This document shows positions 27,800 through 36,277 of a stretch of 64,000 nucleotides of DNA, in pieces. The notes beneath the pieces were generated by a model. The model did no database searches and was not told the DNA's origin. It saw only the letters and a list, made by a program, of their open reading frames with translations. Origin of the DNA: Glycocaulis sp051859565. GTDB taxonomy: Bacteria > Pseudomonadota > Alphaproteobacteria > Caulobacterales > Maricaulaceae. The stretch's first letter is position 1, and each line of letters begins with the position of its first letter. Location: NCBI RefSeq assembly GCF_051859565.1, contig NZ_JBHYFK010000008.1, forward strand, positions 1 to 64,000. Reading direction: 5' to 3'. A program made the translations under genes and the position numbers.

Positions 27800-27825
27800 A
27801 ATGTAACTACAAATGTCGTTACATT
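27800..27825. promoter_or_regulatory. Perfect inverted repeat before brnT, probable BrnA/BrnTA operator
   Basis: Arms AATGTAAC (27800-27807) and GTTACATT (27818-27825) with a 10-base AT-rich spacer. It lies directly between the trpB stop (27838) and the brnT start (27797), where an autoregulatory site is expected for a ribbon-helix-helix antitoxin. The two arms are perfect; binding is inferred from position and symmetry. Confidence 0.6.
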
Positions 27826-27837
27826 CAAGGATCATCA

Positions 27838-29061
27838 TCAAAGCTCCACCCCCAGCGCCCCCGCGACGGAGAACACGTCCTTGTCGCCGCGGCCGCACAT
27901 ATTCATCAGGATCACGCCGTCCTTGCCCAGCTCGTTTGCGAGATCGCGTACGCGGGCGAGCGCGTGGGCGGGTTCCAGCGCCGGGATGATGCCTTCAAGC
28001 TTGGAGCAGAGCTGGAACATGTCCAGCGCCTCGGCATCGGTGGCATGACGGTATTCGGCGCGCCCCACATCATGCAGGAAGGCGTGCTCCGGCCCGATGC
28101 CGGGATAGTCGAGACCGGCCGAGATGGAGTGTCCCTCCACGATCTGGCCGTCCTCGTCCTGTAACAGATAGGTGCGGTTACCGTGGAGTATGCCCGGCTT
28201 GCCGCCATTGAGGCTGGCGGCGTGGTCAGGCGTATCGACGCCCTTGCCGGCGGCCTCGACACCGATCAGGCGCACAGCTTCATCTTCGAGGAAGGGGTAA
28301 AACAGCCCCATCGCGTTTGAGCCGCCGCCAATACAGGCAACAGCCGCATCGGGCAGGCGGCCAATGCGCTCCAGCATCTGCGCGCGCGCCTCGCGCCCGA
28401 TCACGCTCTGGAAATCGCGCACCATCATCGGATAGGGGTGCGGGCCTGCCACCGTGCCGATGACGTAGAAAGTGTCGTCCGGATTGGTCACCCAGTCGCG
28501 CAGCGCCTCGTTCATCGCGTCTTTCAGCGTGCCGCGCCCTGATGTGACGGCGTGGACCTTTGCGCCGAGGAGCTTCATGCGGAACACGTTGGGCTTTTGC
28601 CGCTCCACATCGGTTGCACCCATATAGACCTCGCACGGCAAGCCGAAGCGGGCGGCCACGGTGGCGGTCGCCACGCCATGCTGGCCTGCGCCGGTCTCCG
28701 CAATGATGCGCGTCTTGCCCATCAGGCGGGCGAGCAGCACCTGGCCGAGGCAATTATTGATCTTGTGCGCGCCGGTATGATTGAGCTCATCGCGCTTGAA
28801 CCACACTTGCGCCCCGCCAAATTCTTCGGTCAGGCGCTCGGCGAAATAGAGCGGGCTGGGGCGGCCGACGAAATCGCGCGCGAAATCCTCCAGCTCCTTC
28901 ACGAAGGCCGGATCGTCCTTCCATTTCGCGTAGGCCTTTTCCAGCGCCAGCACGTTCGGCATCAGCGTCTCGGCGACAAAGCGCCCGCCATACTCGCCAA
29001 AGAGGCCGTTGGCATCGGGATACTGGGAAAAGGCGTTGGGCTGGGTCATCAGATCAATCAC
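27838..29061 (-). CDS. trpB: Tryptophan synthase beta subunit
   Basis: 407 residues. The PLP-binding lysine is K100 in HTGAHKINN, and the phosphate loop is GGGSNAMG. It joins indole with serine to make tryptophan. Length and all core motifs are normal for the TrpB1 type that pairs with TrpA. It follows aroA by 74 bases rather than trpF, and is followed by brnTA rather than trpA. Confidence 0.97.
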   Translation of the reverse strand: MIDLMTQPNAFSQYPDANGLFGEYGGRFVAETLMPNVLALEKAYAKWKDDPAFVKELEDFARDFVGRPSPLYFAERLTEEFGGAQVWFKRDELNHTGAHKINNCLGQVLLARLMGKTRIIAETGAGQHGVATATVAARFGLPCEVYMGATDVERQKPNVFRMKLLGAKVHAVTSGRGTLKDAMNEALRDWVTNPDDTFYVIGTVAGPHPYPMMVRDFQSVIGREARAQMLERIGRLPDAAVACIGGGSNAMGLFYPFLEDEAVRLIGVEAAGKGVDTPDHAASLNGGKPGILHGNRTYLLQDEDGQIVEGHSISAGLDYPGIGPEHAFLHDVGRAEYRHATDAEALDMFQLCSKLEGIIPALEPAHALARVRDLANELGKDGVILMNMCGRGDKDVFSVAGALGVEL

Positions 29062-29135
29062 GGGCTGGGAAGGTAGGAGGTCTGATCTAGAGCGTGAGGG
29101 CGGTTGAGGGAAGCACGCAGGTGCGCGGCCCTGTT

Positions 29136-30503
29136 TCAGGCGATGTCGGCGCCAAGCGCGGCCATGTCATCAAAAAAGCCCGGATAGGAGGTCGCGATCA
29201 TCGCCACATCATCGACCGTCACAGGCTCTTTTGCGCCAAGGCCCAGCACCAGCCCCGCCATGGCGAGGCGGTGATCGTGCAGGGTCTTGACCAGACCGCC
29301 GCCCGGCACGCCGCCAGGGCCAAGCCCATGAACCGTCAGGCTGTCCTCGCCCAGCTCGACCTTCACGCCATTGGCGGCCAGAAGCGCGGCAGAGGCGGCC
29401 AGCCGGTCGCTCTCCTTGGCGCGCAGCTCGGCGAGGCCCGTCATGTGTGTCACGCCTTGTGCAAAGGCCGCGATGACAGCGAGGATCGGGTATTCATCGA
29501 TCATGGAGGGCGCGATTTCTGGCGGCACCTCGACGCCCTTCAGAGCGCCCGGCCGCACACTGATGTCGGCGAGTGCCTCGCCCGCGCGGGTGCCGGCGGG
29601 GGTTATGGTCATGTCCGCGCCCATTGTTTTCAGCACCTCGTAGAGCCCGAAGCGGGCCGGATTGGTCATCACGCCCGTCACGCTGACGGGGCCGGTGCCG
29701 GCCACCAGCCCTGCGGCTAGCGGGAAGGCGGCAGAGGAGGGATCGCCCGGTACATGCACATTGGCGCTATGCAGCGCCTTGCCGCCGCGCACGCGCGCGA
29801 TCAGGCCCGCACCGTCACGCTCCATGGACATGTCTGCACCAAACAGGGGCGCCAGTGTCTCGGTATGGGCGCGCGTGGCCTCCGGCTCGATGACGACTGT
29901 TTCGCCCTCCGCCCCGAGACCTGCCAGCAGGATGGCGCTTTTCACCTGCGCAGATGCGACAGGCGGGGTGTAGGTGATCGCGTTCAGCCGGACAGAGCCG
30001 TTGAGCGTGACCGGCAGGCGGCCGCCGTCCGCTGCGCTGGTGGTCACGCCCATCAGGCGCAAGGGGGCCAGCACGCGTTCCATCGGCCGGGAGGACAGCG
30101 AGACATCGCCGGTAAAGCGGGCGGTCAGGTCAAAGCGTGCCGCCGCGCCCATCAGCAGGCGCACGCCTGTGCCCGAATTGCCAAGGTCGAGATCGCCTTC
30201 AGGGGAGCGCCATTGCGGCGCGCCTGTTACCTGCCAATGTCCATCCCCGGTGCGCTCGACACTGGCCCCCAGCGCGCGCACCGCACCGGCGGTCGCCAAT
30301 ACGTCTGCGCTTTCCAGAAGTCCCTCGATCTGGCTGGTGCCTTGCGCCATGCCCGCCAGCATGATCGCCCGGTGCGAGATGGACTTGTCCGGCGAGGCGG
30401 CCCGGATCCCCTCGATCCGGACGGCTTTGCGTGCGGTGCGCGCACCTGATGCAGCCGGGCGGACGGCTGCTTTACCGTTGGAAACCATGGGTTTGACTTT
30501 CAT
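29136..30503 (-). CDS. aroA: 3-phosphoshikimate 1-carboxyvinyltransferase, class II
   Basis: 455 residues from the ATG at 30503; ATG 30488 is an alternative and longer forms up to 30653 would overlap the divergent gene. It makes EPSP in the shikimate pathway. Class II marks are present: RAHTE (R-x-H-x-E), SAQVK and DKS. Two usual features differ: the PGDKSISHR loop reads SPDKSISHR, and the N-x-T-R motif reads NPAR. Catalytic residues in DEYPILAV and KESDR are kept. It leads the trpBA run, so chorismate and tryptophan steps may be co-expressed. Confidence 0.93.
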   Translation of the reverse strand: MKVKPMVSNGKAAVRPAASGARTARKAVRIEGIRAASPDKSISHRAIMLAGMAQGTSQIEGLLESADVLATAGAVRALGASVERTGDGHWQVTGAPQWRSPEGDLDLGNSGTGVRLLMGAAARFDLTARFTGDVSLSSRPMERVLAPLRLMGVTTSAADGGRLPVTLNGSVRLNAITYTPPVASAQVKSAILLAGLGAEGETVVIEPEATRAHTETLAPLFGADMSMERDGAGLIARVRGGKALHSANVHVPGDPSSAAFPLAAGLVAGTGPVSVTGVMTNPARFGLYEVLKTMGADMTITPAGTRAGEALADISVRPGALKGVEVPPEIAPSMIDEYPILAVIAAFAQGVTHMTGLAELRAKESDRLAASAALLAANGVKVELGEDSLTVHGLGPGGVPGGGLVKTLHDHRLAMAGLVLGLGAKEPVTVDDVAMIATSYPGFFDDMAALGADIA

Positions 30504-30603
30504 GCTTGTAACGGGCTGAAAATCGGGTTTTGACAGCGCGGCGCAGACGTGGCAACAGGCGCGCCGCCTCAAAGACCAATCCAGCGCTGAAGGATCAAGT
30601 CCC

Positions 30604-31113
30604 GTGCCCAAACCCGATCTTGGCGTCAAGCGAATCTGCCCGGAAACCGGCAAGAAATTCTATGACCTTGGCAAAGACCCGATTGTTTCGCCTTTCACCG
30701 GCAAGGAATACCCGGTCTCCTACTTTGCAGAGGTCGTGATGAAACCGGCCCGCAAGTCGCCCAAGCCCAAGGTTGAGGACGACAAGGAAGAAGAAGGGCT
30801 GGAGGACGATGAAGAGCTGGACGCGGCAGATGATGCAGCCGACAGCGACGATGATGATGACGACGATGCGGACGATGACGCGCCCGAACTCGACGAAGAG
30901 CCCATTGATCTGGGTGATGACGAGGACGAGGACGACGATGTCGTTCCGGTGAAGGGCAAGAAAGCCCCGGTCGACGACGATCTGGACGGGTTCTCCGATG
31001 AAGAGGCCGATCTGGACGACGAAGACGAGGATGACGGCATCCTGCTTGATGATGATGAAGACGATTTCGACGCAGATATCGGCGTCGAAGACGATGATGA
31101 CGATACCCCATAG
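30604..31113 (+). CDS. TIGR02300 family protein (FYDLN acid domain)
   Basis: 169 residues. The first 45 residues carry the family phrase KRICPETGKKFYDLGKDPIV, a zinc-ribbon-like region with most cysteines replaced. From about residue 58 it is an almost unbroken Asp/Glu tail. The family is confined to Alphaproteobacteria and is commonly found divergent from aroA, as here. Function unknown; the acidic tail suggests binding of basic proteins or metal ions. Confidence 0.9.
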   Translation: MPKPDLGVKRICPETGKKFYDLGKDPIVSPFTGKEYPVSYFAEVVMKPARKSPKPKVEDDKEEEGLEDDEELDAADDAADSDDDDDDDADDDAPELDEEPIDLGDDEDEDDDVVPVKGKKAPVDDDLDGFSDEEADLDDEDEDDGILLDDDEDDFDADIGVEDDDDDTP

Positions 31114-31232
31114 GCGGGTGCTGCAGGACACCGGGGTGGCGATTGCGTTTGCCACTTGATCGGGGCGCGCAAGCTGACTAGTTTCCGCGCTCCAAATCCG
31201 GCGGGCCCCAACCCGCCACGTGACGAGATACC

Positions 31233-31308
<76 letters not shown>

Positions 31309-31317
31309 TCACACCGA

Positions 31318-31352
31318 AGACCCCGCCCGCGGCACGCTGGCGGGGTTTTTGT
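31318..31352 (+). terminator. Rho-independent terminator after tRNA-Ala
   Basis: CCCCGCC (31321-31327) pairs with GGCGGGG (31339-31345) and is followed by five T residues, a G and four more T. It lies ten bases after the tRNA and should define its 3' precursor end. Confidence 0.85.
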
Positions 31353-31435
31353 TTTCCGGCTTTTCCCGATCTGTTTGTCTTCACCCCCGTTTTGCCTATC
31401 CTCGCTGCCAGAGCGATCAATGAAGGGAGCGGAGC

Positions 31436-32443
31436 ATGGCCAGACAGGGTATCAGCCGCCGGGGTTTGCTGGGCGGTACGGCAGTGGCAGCAGCAGCGCT
31501 GAGCGCGGCCGGCGCCAGTTCAGCGGCACTCGGCAAGGCGCTGCGCTCTGAACCATCCCTTGAGGGCAAGACCATCCTGATAACGGGTTCATCCTCAGGC
31601 TTCGGGCGGGCTGGCGCGGAGCATTATGCGCGGCTCGGCGCGCGGGTGTTTGCCACGATGCGCAATCTGCCGCGCGCCGAAGCTGATGAGCTGACCGCTC
31701 TGGCAGAGGCTGAGAATCTCGCCATCGAAGTGGTGGAGATTGATGTCACCTCTGATGACAGTGTGGCGCGCGGCGTGGCCGAAGTGCTCGAAGCGACCGG
31801 CGGCACGCTCGATGTGCTGGTAAACAATGCCGGGATCGCGCTCGCCGGTCCGATAGAGCTGCAGGACATGGAGGCCACGCGCCTCATTTTCGAGACCAAT
31901 ACGTTTGGCCCTCACCGCATGGCGCGGGCCGTCCTGCCGGCCATGCGCGCTGCGGGCAGTGGTCTGATCGTGCAGATTTCCTCCCAGCTCGGCCGGGTGA
32001 TCGTGCCGGGCCTGGGGCATTACTCTCCGGTCAAGTTTGCACTGGAAGCCATGAGCGAGGCGATGGCCTATGAGCTGGTGCCGCAGGGCATTGATGTGAC
32101 CATCATCCAGCCGGGCGGCTACCCCACGCAGATCTGGAACAGTGCCAGCGTCCTGACCGGCGCCCTGCTGGAGCGTACGCCGGCAGAGCGGCTGGCAGCT
32201 TATCCTGAACTGATCGCGGGCATGGGCGCAGGCGGCGGGGGCGGCAGCACCGATCCGATGGATATACCCGATGCCATTGCGCAGCTGATTGCCAGCCCCG
32301 GCGGAACGCGGCCCTTGCGCGTGGCCGTGCATCCCGTTGCCCGGCCCCAGCTTGGCATCAATGAGACCAGCCGCGAGACCCAGCTGGCCATGCTGGGCGG
32401 TTCGCCCTACGGGCCGTGGGTGAGGGATGTGCTGGAGCGCTGA
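31436..32443 (+). CDS. Tat-exported short-chain dehydrogenase/reductase
   Basis: 335 residues. The N-terminus ISRRGLLGGTAVAAAAL is a twin-arginine signal, which is unusual for an SDR because these enzymes normally act in the cytosol. The classical SDR core follows: TGSSSGFG cofactor loop, NNAG, an active-site Ser in QISSQLG and the Y-x-x-x-K pair in YSPVK. If exported folded by Tat, it would carry its NAD(P) cofactor with it. Substrate unknown. GGGAGCGGAG lies before the start. It opens a run of exported proteins. Confidence 0.87.
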   Translation: MARQGISRRGLLGGTAVAAAALSAAGASSAALGKALRSEPSLEGKTILITGSSSGFGRAGAEHYARLGARVFATMRNLPRAEADELTALAEAENLAIEVVEIDVTSDDSVARGVAEVLEATGGTLDVLVNNAGIALAGPIELQDMEATRLIFETNTFGPHRMARAVLPAMRAAGSGLIVQISSQLGRVIVPGLGHYSPVKFALEAMSEAMAYELVPQGIDVTIIQPGGYPTQIWNSASVLTGALLERTPAERLAAYPELIAGMGAGGGGGSTDPMDIPDAIAQLIASPGGTRPLRVAVHPVARPQLGINETSRETQLAMLGGSPYGPWVRDVLER

Positions 32444-32564
32444 GCGGCTGACGGCGAAAACCTGAACCTGCGCTAAACGCTGCGCTCTGCCTGCGTTCAG
32501 CTGGCACGTGGCAATGTCCTGTCCAGCAGCCGGCCAAGGTCCGGCCCTGAACGGGAGGTTTGCC

Positions 32565-33062
32565 ATGTCACGCCCTGAGTACGACGCGTCTGTACGGCGC
32601 CCGGGCCGCTGCGCCGCGAGGGCCGCCATCAGTGCGGCCATTCTGGCCTTTGCAGTTGTGCTGCCGGGCGCGGCAATGGCCCAGCAGCCCTCGTTCAATC
32701 CGCCACCGCCGCGCGCACCGGACATCCGGCCCGGCGAGGCGTGCTCGCTGGTGCTGGTGCAGGGCCGTGGCACGCGGCAGCTGATCGCCCGCGCCGCGCC
32801 CGGCATTTCGGGGCACTGGTCCTTGAGCGTGCGCAGTGACGGGCTCCAGTCTGACCAGTCCGGCCCTCTGCAGGGCGGATCAAGTGTGCAGGAGCTGACC
32901 CGCATCACGCTTGACGGGCAATATCGTCCGGTCGCGGACCACAGCGCGGCGGGCCTCTACGGACCCGTAACCCGCCCCGGCGCCGCCCCTGTCCAGGCCG
33001 CGCTGGTTGTACGTGACGGGCGGGGCCGGGTCGTGTGCCGCGCGGCGCCAGAGTTGCGCTAG
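32565..33062 (+). CDS. Secreted protein, CsgH-like domain possible
   Basis: 165 residues from the ATG at 32565, chosen for GGGAGG six bases upstream. A long positively charged signal peptide ends at AMA-QQP, followed by a Pro-rich linker. The domain begins and ends with a cysteine (EACSLVLVQG ... GRVVCRAAPEL) and alternates beta strands and SG-rich turns, the pattern of the small CsgH curli-regulator fold known in alphaproteobacteria. The assignment is by pattern only; curli genes are not in the window. Confidence 0.6.
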   Translation: MSRPEYDASVRRPGRCAARAAISAAILAFAVVLPGAAMAQQPSFNPPPPRAPDIRPGEACSLVLVQGRGTRQLIARAAPGISGHWSLSVRSDGLQSDQSGPLQGGSSVQELTRITLDGQYRPVADHSAAGLYGPVTRPGAAPVQAALVVRDGRGRVVCRAAPELR

Positions 33063-33171
33063 GCGCTTTCTTGCGGGACGGGAACGCACCTGATCACGCG
33101 TTTGCGACTTGCCCCGGGCCTGTCTGCGGCTAGGGTTCAGACCAATGGTCACAAGAACCCGGGGAATATAA

Positions 33172-33894
33172 TTGATAGCTGTCAGCACTTTACTGGCACT
33201 GGCGATGGCCGTTGCGGCGGATGGTCCACCCATATTGCAGCCCGGCGCACCGGGCGAGCCGACGCGTGAGATCACGGCAGAACGCTCGCGCGCGCTGAGC
33301 CAGACGCGTCATACGGCCGCCGATACGCGCTTCATGCAGCACATGATCGTCCATCACCAGCAGGCGGTGGACATGGTCGCGCTCATTGAAGGGCGCACCA
33401 GCAATGCGTCCATCATCGCCATTGGCGGGCGCATTGCGCGCTCTCAGGATGATGAGATTGCCCTGATGCGCGACTGGCTGATGCGGCGCGGCGAGGCGCT
33501 GGAGGCCGATGATCTGCACGAACATCACGGGGCTGGCGGGCATGATCACCATCACGCCCATCATGCCTCTGATGATCCCGATGATGTCCCGCTGATGACC
33601 GGCATGCTGTCAGTCAACCAGATGCGCGCGCTGGCCGCCGCTGAAGGGGCTGAGTTCGACCGGCTCTTCCTGGAGGGCATGATCCATCACCATGAGGGCG
33701 CGCTCATCATGGTCGACGAGCTGCTGGAACATCCAGGCGCCGCGGAGGACATCATCATGTCGGACTTCACCGGTCATATCGTGGCCGACCAGATGGCCGA
33801 GATCCTGCGCATGCAGAACCTGCTGCGCGATTTGCCGCCCGCTGAAGAGCGCGAGGCAGAGCCGCACAGCCACCACCATCATCACCATCACTAG
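33172..33894 (+). CDS. Exported DUF305 protein, histidine-rich
   Basis: 240 residues with a TTG start at 33172 (the nearby ATG at 33145 runs into a stop), then a short signal peptide. DUF305 is a four-helix ferritin-like family; its marks appear twice, MQHMIVHHQQAVDMVAL and LEGMIHHHEGALIMVDEL. Between them is a His/Asp loop (HDHHHAHH) and the protein ends in a run of seven histidines. Metal binding, probably copper, is likely in the periplasm. It precedes the beta-propeller gene by 38 bases, a pairing that suggests one function. Confidence 0.88.
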   Translation: MIAVSTLLALAMAVAADGPPILQPGAPGEPTREITAERSRALSQTRHTAADTRFMQHMIVHHQQAVDMVALIEGRTSNASIIAIGGRIARSQDDEIALMRDWLMRRGEALEADDLHEHHGAGGHDHHHAHHASDDPDDVPLMTGMLSVNQMRALAAAEGAEFDRLFLEGMIHHHEGALIMVDELLEHPGAAEDIIMSDFTGHIVADQMAEILRMQNLLRDLPPAEEREAEPHSHHHHHHH

Positions 33895-33932
33895 ACGCAA
33901 GGAAAGCTTGCGCAAACCGGGGAAACTTCACG

Positions 33933-35765
33933 ATGAAACATTTGCTGAGATGCACTGTCGCGCTTGGCGTCCTGTCGCTCGCTATCGGTACGGCGCAGGC
34001 CCAGGTGAACACGGTGGGCGAGGATGAGCGCTCCCATCTGGCAGGCGGGCTTTTCGATGCGGAAAGCGCCAGCTGGAACATGGTGCTGGAGCATAGTGTT
34101 CCGCCCATCGACGCCTTCTTTGACGAGCGCGCGCTGTTTGCGCCGGCCCAGTTCATGGAAGCCATGCGCGCTGCGCGCGAGGCCGAAGAACGCGGTGAGG
34201 AGGCCACCCTGCCCGCCTTCACGCCGCTGGCTCTGGCCAATACCGATTTTGCCTTCCAGGGCGATCACGTCATCATGGGCAATTATCACGGCTTCCTGAT
34301 CTACAACGTGGCCGGGGACGCGCCTGAGCTGGTGACGGCGGTCGTGTGTCCGGGCGGACAGGGCGATGTGTCGGTCTATGGCGATCTGCTTTTCCTGTCG
34401 GTGGAGCATAACCGGGCCCGGCTTGATTGCGGCTCTGAGGCCGCTGAAGGCGAAGTCAATCCGGACCGTTTCCGCGGCATCCGCATTTTTGACATTTCCG
34501 ACATCACCGCGCCGCGCCAGATCGCTGCCGTGCAGACCTGCCGGGGTTCGCACACGCACACCCTGCTGCCCGATCCGAACGATGAGAATATCCTCTACGT
34601 CTATAATTCCGGCACGCAGCCTGTGCGCTCCGGCGACGAGCTGGAATTCTGCTCTGACGGGCAGCCTGGCGAAAACCCGGAGACCTCGCTCTACTCGATC
34701 GACATTATCCGCGTGCCGCTTGATGCGCCGGAAACGGCAGAGCTGATCGACAGTCCGCGCATCTTTGCCGACCGCGAAACCGGCGAGATCGCAGGCCTCT
34801 GGCAGGGCGGCCAGCTCGGCATTGCCAGCCAGCGCACCTCCCAGACCAATCACTGCCACGACATCACGGTCTACCCGGAGCTTGGCATTGCCGGCGGCGC
34901 GTGCAGCGGTAACGGCATATTGCTGGACATCACCGACCCCGCCAATCCGTCGCGCATTTCCGAGCTCTTTGACCCGGACATGGCCTACTGGCACTCGGCT
35001 ACCTTCAACAATGAAGGTGATGTGGTCGTCTTCACCGATGAGTGGGGCGGCGGCACGGCGGCGCGTTGCCGCGCAGAAGACCCGGCCAACTGGGGTGCCA
35101 ATCTGATTGCCACGATCGAAGGCAATGTGCTGCGCGGGCAGACCTTCTACAAGCTGCCTTCCACGCAAGGCTCCAGCGAGAACTGCGTGGCGCACAATGG
35201 CTCTCTGGTGCCGGTGCCGGGCCGCGATATCATGGTGCAGTCCTGGTATCAGGGCGGTATTTCGGTGATGGATTTCACCGATCCGCGCAATCCTTTCGAG
35301 ATCGCCTATTTCGACCGCGGGCCGGTGGACCCGGACAATCTGGTCGTGGCCGGTTACTGGTCGTCCTACTGGTATAATGGCCGCATCTACGCCAGCGAGA
35401 TCGCGCGCGGGCTTGATGTGCTGCGCCTTGAGGCGGGCGAGCATCTCTCCGAAGCGGAACTCGCCGCCGCCGAAGCGGTGATCGAGGCTGAGGTCAATCC
35501 GCAGACCCAGACCCGTATCGTGTGGGAAGACAGCGCGGTGGTGGCGCAGGCGTATCTGGATCAGCTCGCGCGCGGCGAGGCCGTTGAGGCACGCCTTCTG
35601 GAGCGTGCGGGCACGGAGGTCTCCCGCTGGGCTGATGGCCGCGTGAACCGGGGCAATCTGCGCCGGCTGTCGCGTGATCTGGCATCTGCCGCCGCTGAGA
35701 CCGAGGGCCGTGATGGCGCACGCCTGACGGCGCTAAGTGAGCTTCTGGGCCGCGTCGCGGGCTAG
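33933..35765 (+). CDS. Exported LVIVD-type beta-propeller protein
   Basis: 610 residues with signal peptide (cleavage near AQA-QVN). The body has repeated blade phrases of the LVIVD type, such as IRIFDISDITAPRQIAAV, ILLDITDPANPSRISEL and ISVMDFTDPRNPFEIAYF, so a beta-propeller is likely. Several cysteines (CPGG, CRGSHTHT, NHCHD) and His pairs may bind metal or form disulfides. The last 120 residues are helical and Ala/Glu-rich. It is encoded right after the His-rich DUF305 gene; joint metal handling is inference. Confidence 0.85.
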   Translation: MKHLLRCTVALGVLSLAIGTAQAQVNTVGEDERSHLAGGLFDAESASWNMVLEHSVPPIDAFFDERALFAPAQFMEAMRAAREAEERGEEATLPAFTPLALANTDFAFQGDHVIMGNYHGFLIYNVAGDAPELVTAVVCPGGQGDVSVYGDLLFLSVEHNRARLDCGSEAAEGEVNPDRFRGIRIFDISDITAPRQIAAVQTCRGSHTHTLLPDPNDENILYVYNSGTQPVRSGDELEFCSDGQPGENPETSLYSIDIIRVPLDAPETAELIDSPRIFADRETGEIAGLWQGGQLGIASQRTSQTNHCHDITVYPELGIAGGACSGNGILLDITDPANPSRISELFDPDMAYWHSATFNNEGDVVVFTDEWGGGTAARCRAEDPANWGANLIATIEGNVLRGQTFYKLPSTQGSSENCVAHNGSLVPVPGRDIMVQSWYQGGISVMDFTDPRNPFEIAYFDRGPVDPDNLVVAGYWSSYWYNGRIYASEIARGLDVLRLEAGEHLSEAELAAAEAVIEAEVNPQTQTRIVWEDSAVVAQAYLDQLARGEAVEARLLERAGTEVSRWADGRVNRGNLRRLSRDLASAAAETEGRDGARLTALSELLGRVAG

Positions 35766-35789
35766 CGCGTCTGCACGACTATTGAAGAC

Positions 35790-35820
35790 GCCCCGTCAGC
35801 CCTGGCTGGCGGGGCTTTTT
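35790..35820 (+). terminator. Rho-independent terminator
   Basis: GCCCCGTCAGCC (35790-35801) pairs with GGCTGGCGGGGC (35804-35815) through twelve bases with one G-T, followed by TTTTT. It ends the DUF305/beta-propeller transcript 24 bases after the stop. Confidence 0.88.
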
Positions 35821-35912
35821 CGTCGCCGGAGGCTTCCTGCAAGCAGCCTCTTGAAGAGGCGGGATGTGGTCCCCACCTCTATATCCGAGGGCATTGAAGA
35901 GGAGGCCCAAAC

Positions 35913-36170
35913 ATGGCTCCTGAAGAGTTTGAACAAGGCGAGTCGGGTGTGCCTGCCACCGTCTATGTACGCGAAATCGCGGCCGCAGACGTGTTCGAGC
36001 AGGTCCTGCCGGGCAATGCGATTGAAATTGATGGCGTGACGCTGGAACCCGATCAGCAGTTATACGCTATACATGATGAAGACGGGCGCCGTGTCGGCCT
36101 GTTTGCCGATCGCGATGCGGCTTTTGCCGCTGCGCGCTGGCATGGTGCGGCTCCCGTAAGCGTGCATTAG
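35913..36170 (+). CDS. DUF1150 family protein
   Basis: 85 residues. The C-terminal half LYAIHDEDGRRVGLFADRDAAFAAARWHGAAPVSVH fits DUF1150, a small cytosolic family restricted to Alphaproteobacteria and often found beside Hsp20 genes. Function unknown. GAGGAGG lies about eight bases before the ATG. Terminators flank it, so it is a single-gene unit. Confidence 0.85.
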   Translation: MAPEEFEQGESGVPATVYVREIAAADVFEQVLPGNAIEIDGVTLEPDQQLYAIHDEDGRRVGLFADRDAAFAAARWHGAAPVSVH

Positions 36171-36227
36171 CACGCGCAACGGAAAGCGTGTCAGTCAGTC
36201 CCTCCCCCCGGACGGCACGCTTCACTG

Positions 36228-36268
36228 GAACGCCTCCCGGTCCCCCGCCGGGGGGCGTTCTGCGTTTT
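36228..36268 (+). terminator. Rho-independent terminator after DUF1150
   Basis: GAACGCCTCCCGG (36228-36240) pairs with CCGGGGGGCGTTC (36248-36260), 13 base pairs with one G-T, then TGCGTTTT. The weak T-run is interrupted, but the stem is strong. It also faces the end of the convergent ubiH-type gene. Confidence 0.75.
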
Positions 36269-36277
36269 AAGGGGCGG

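Noticed and set aside
31595..35444. Two long minus-strand frames (437 and 517 codons) opposite the SDR, CsgH-like and beta-propeller genes
   Set aside because: The plus-strand genes have signal peptides, ribosome sites and motifs; the opposite frames do not.
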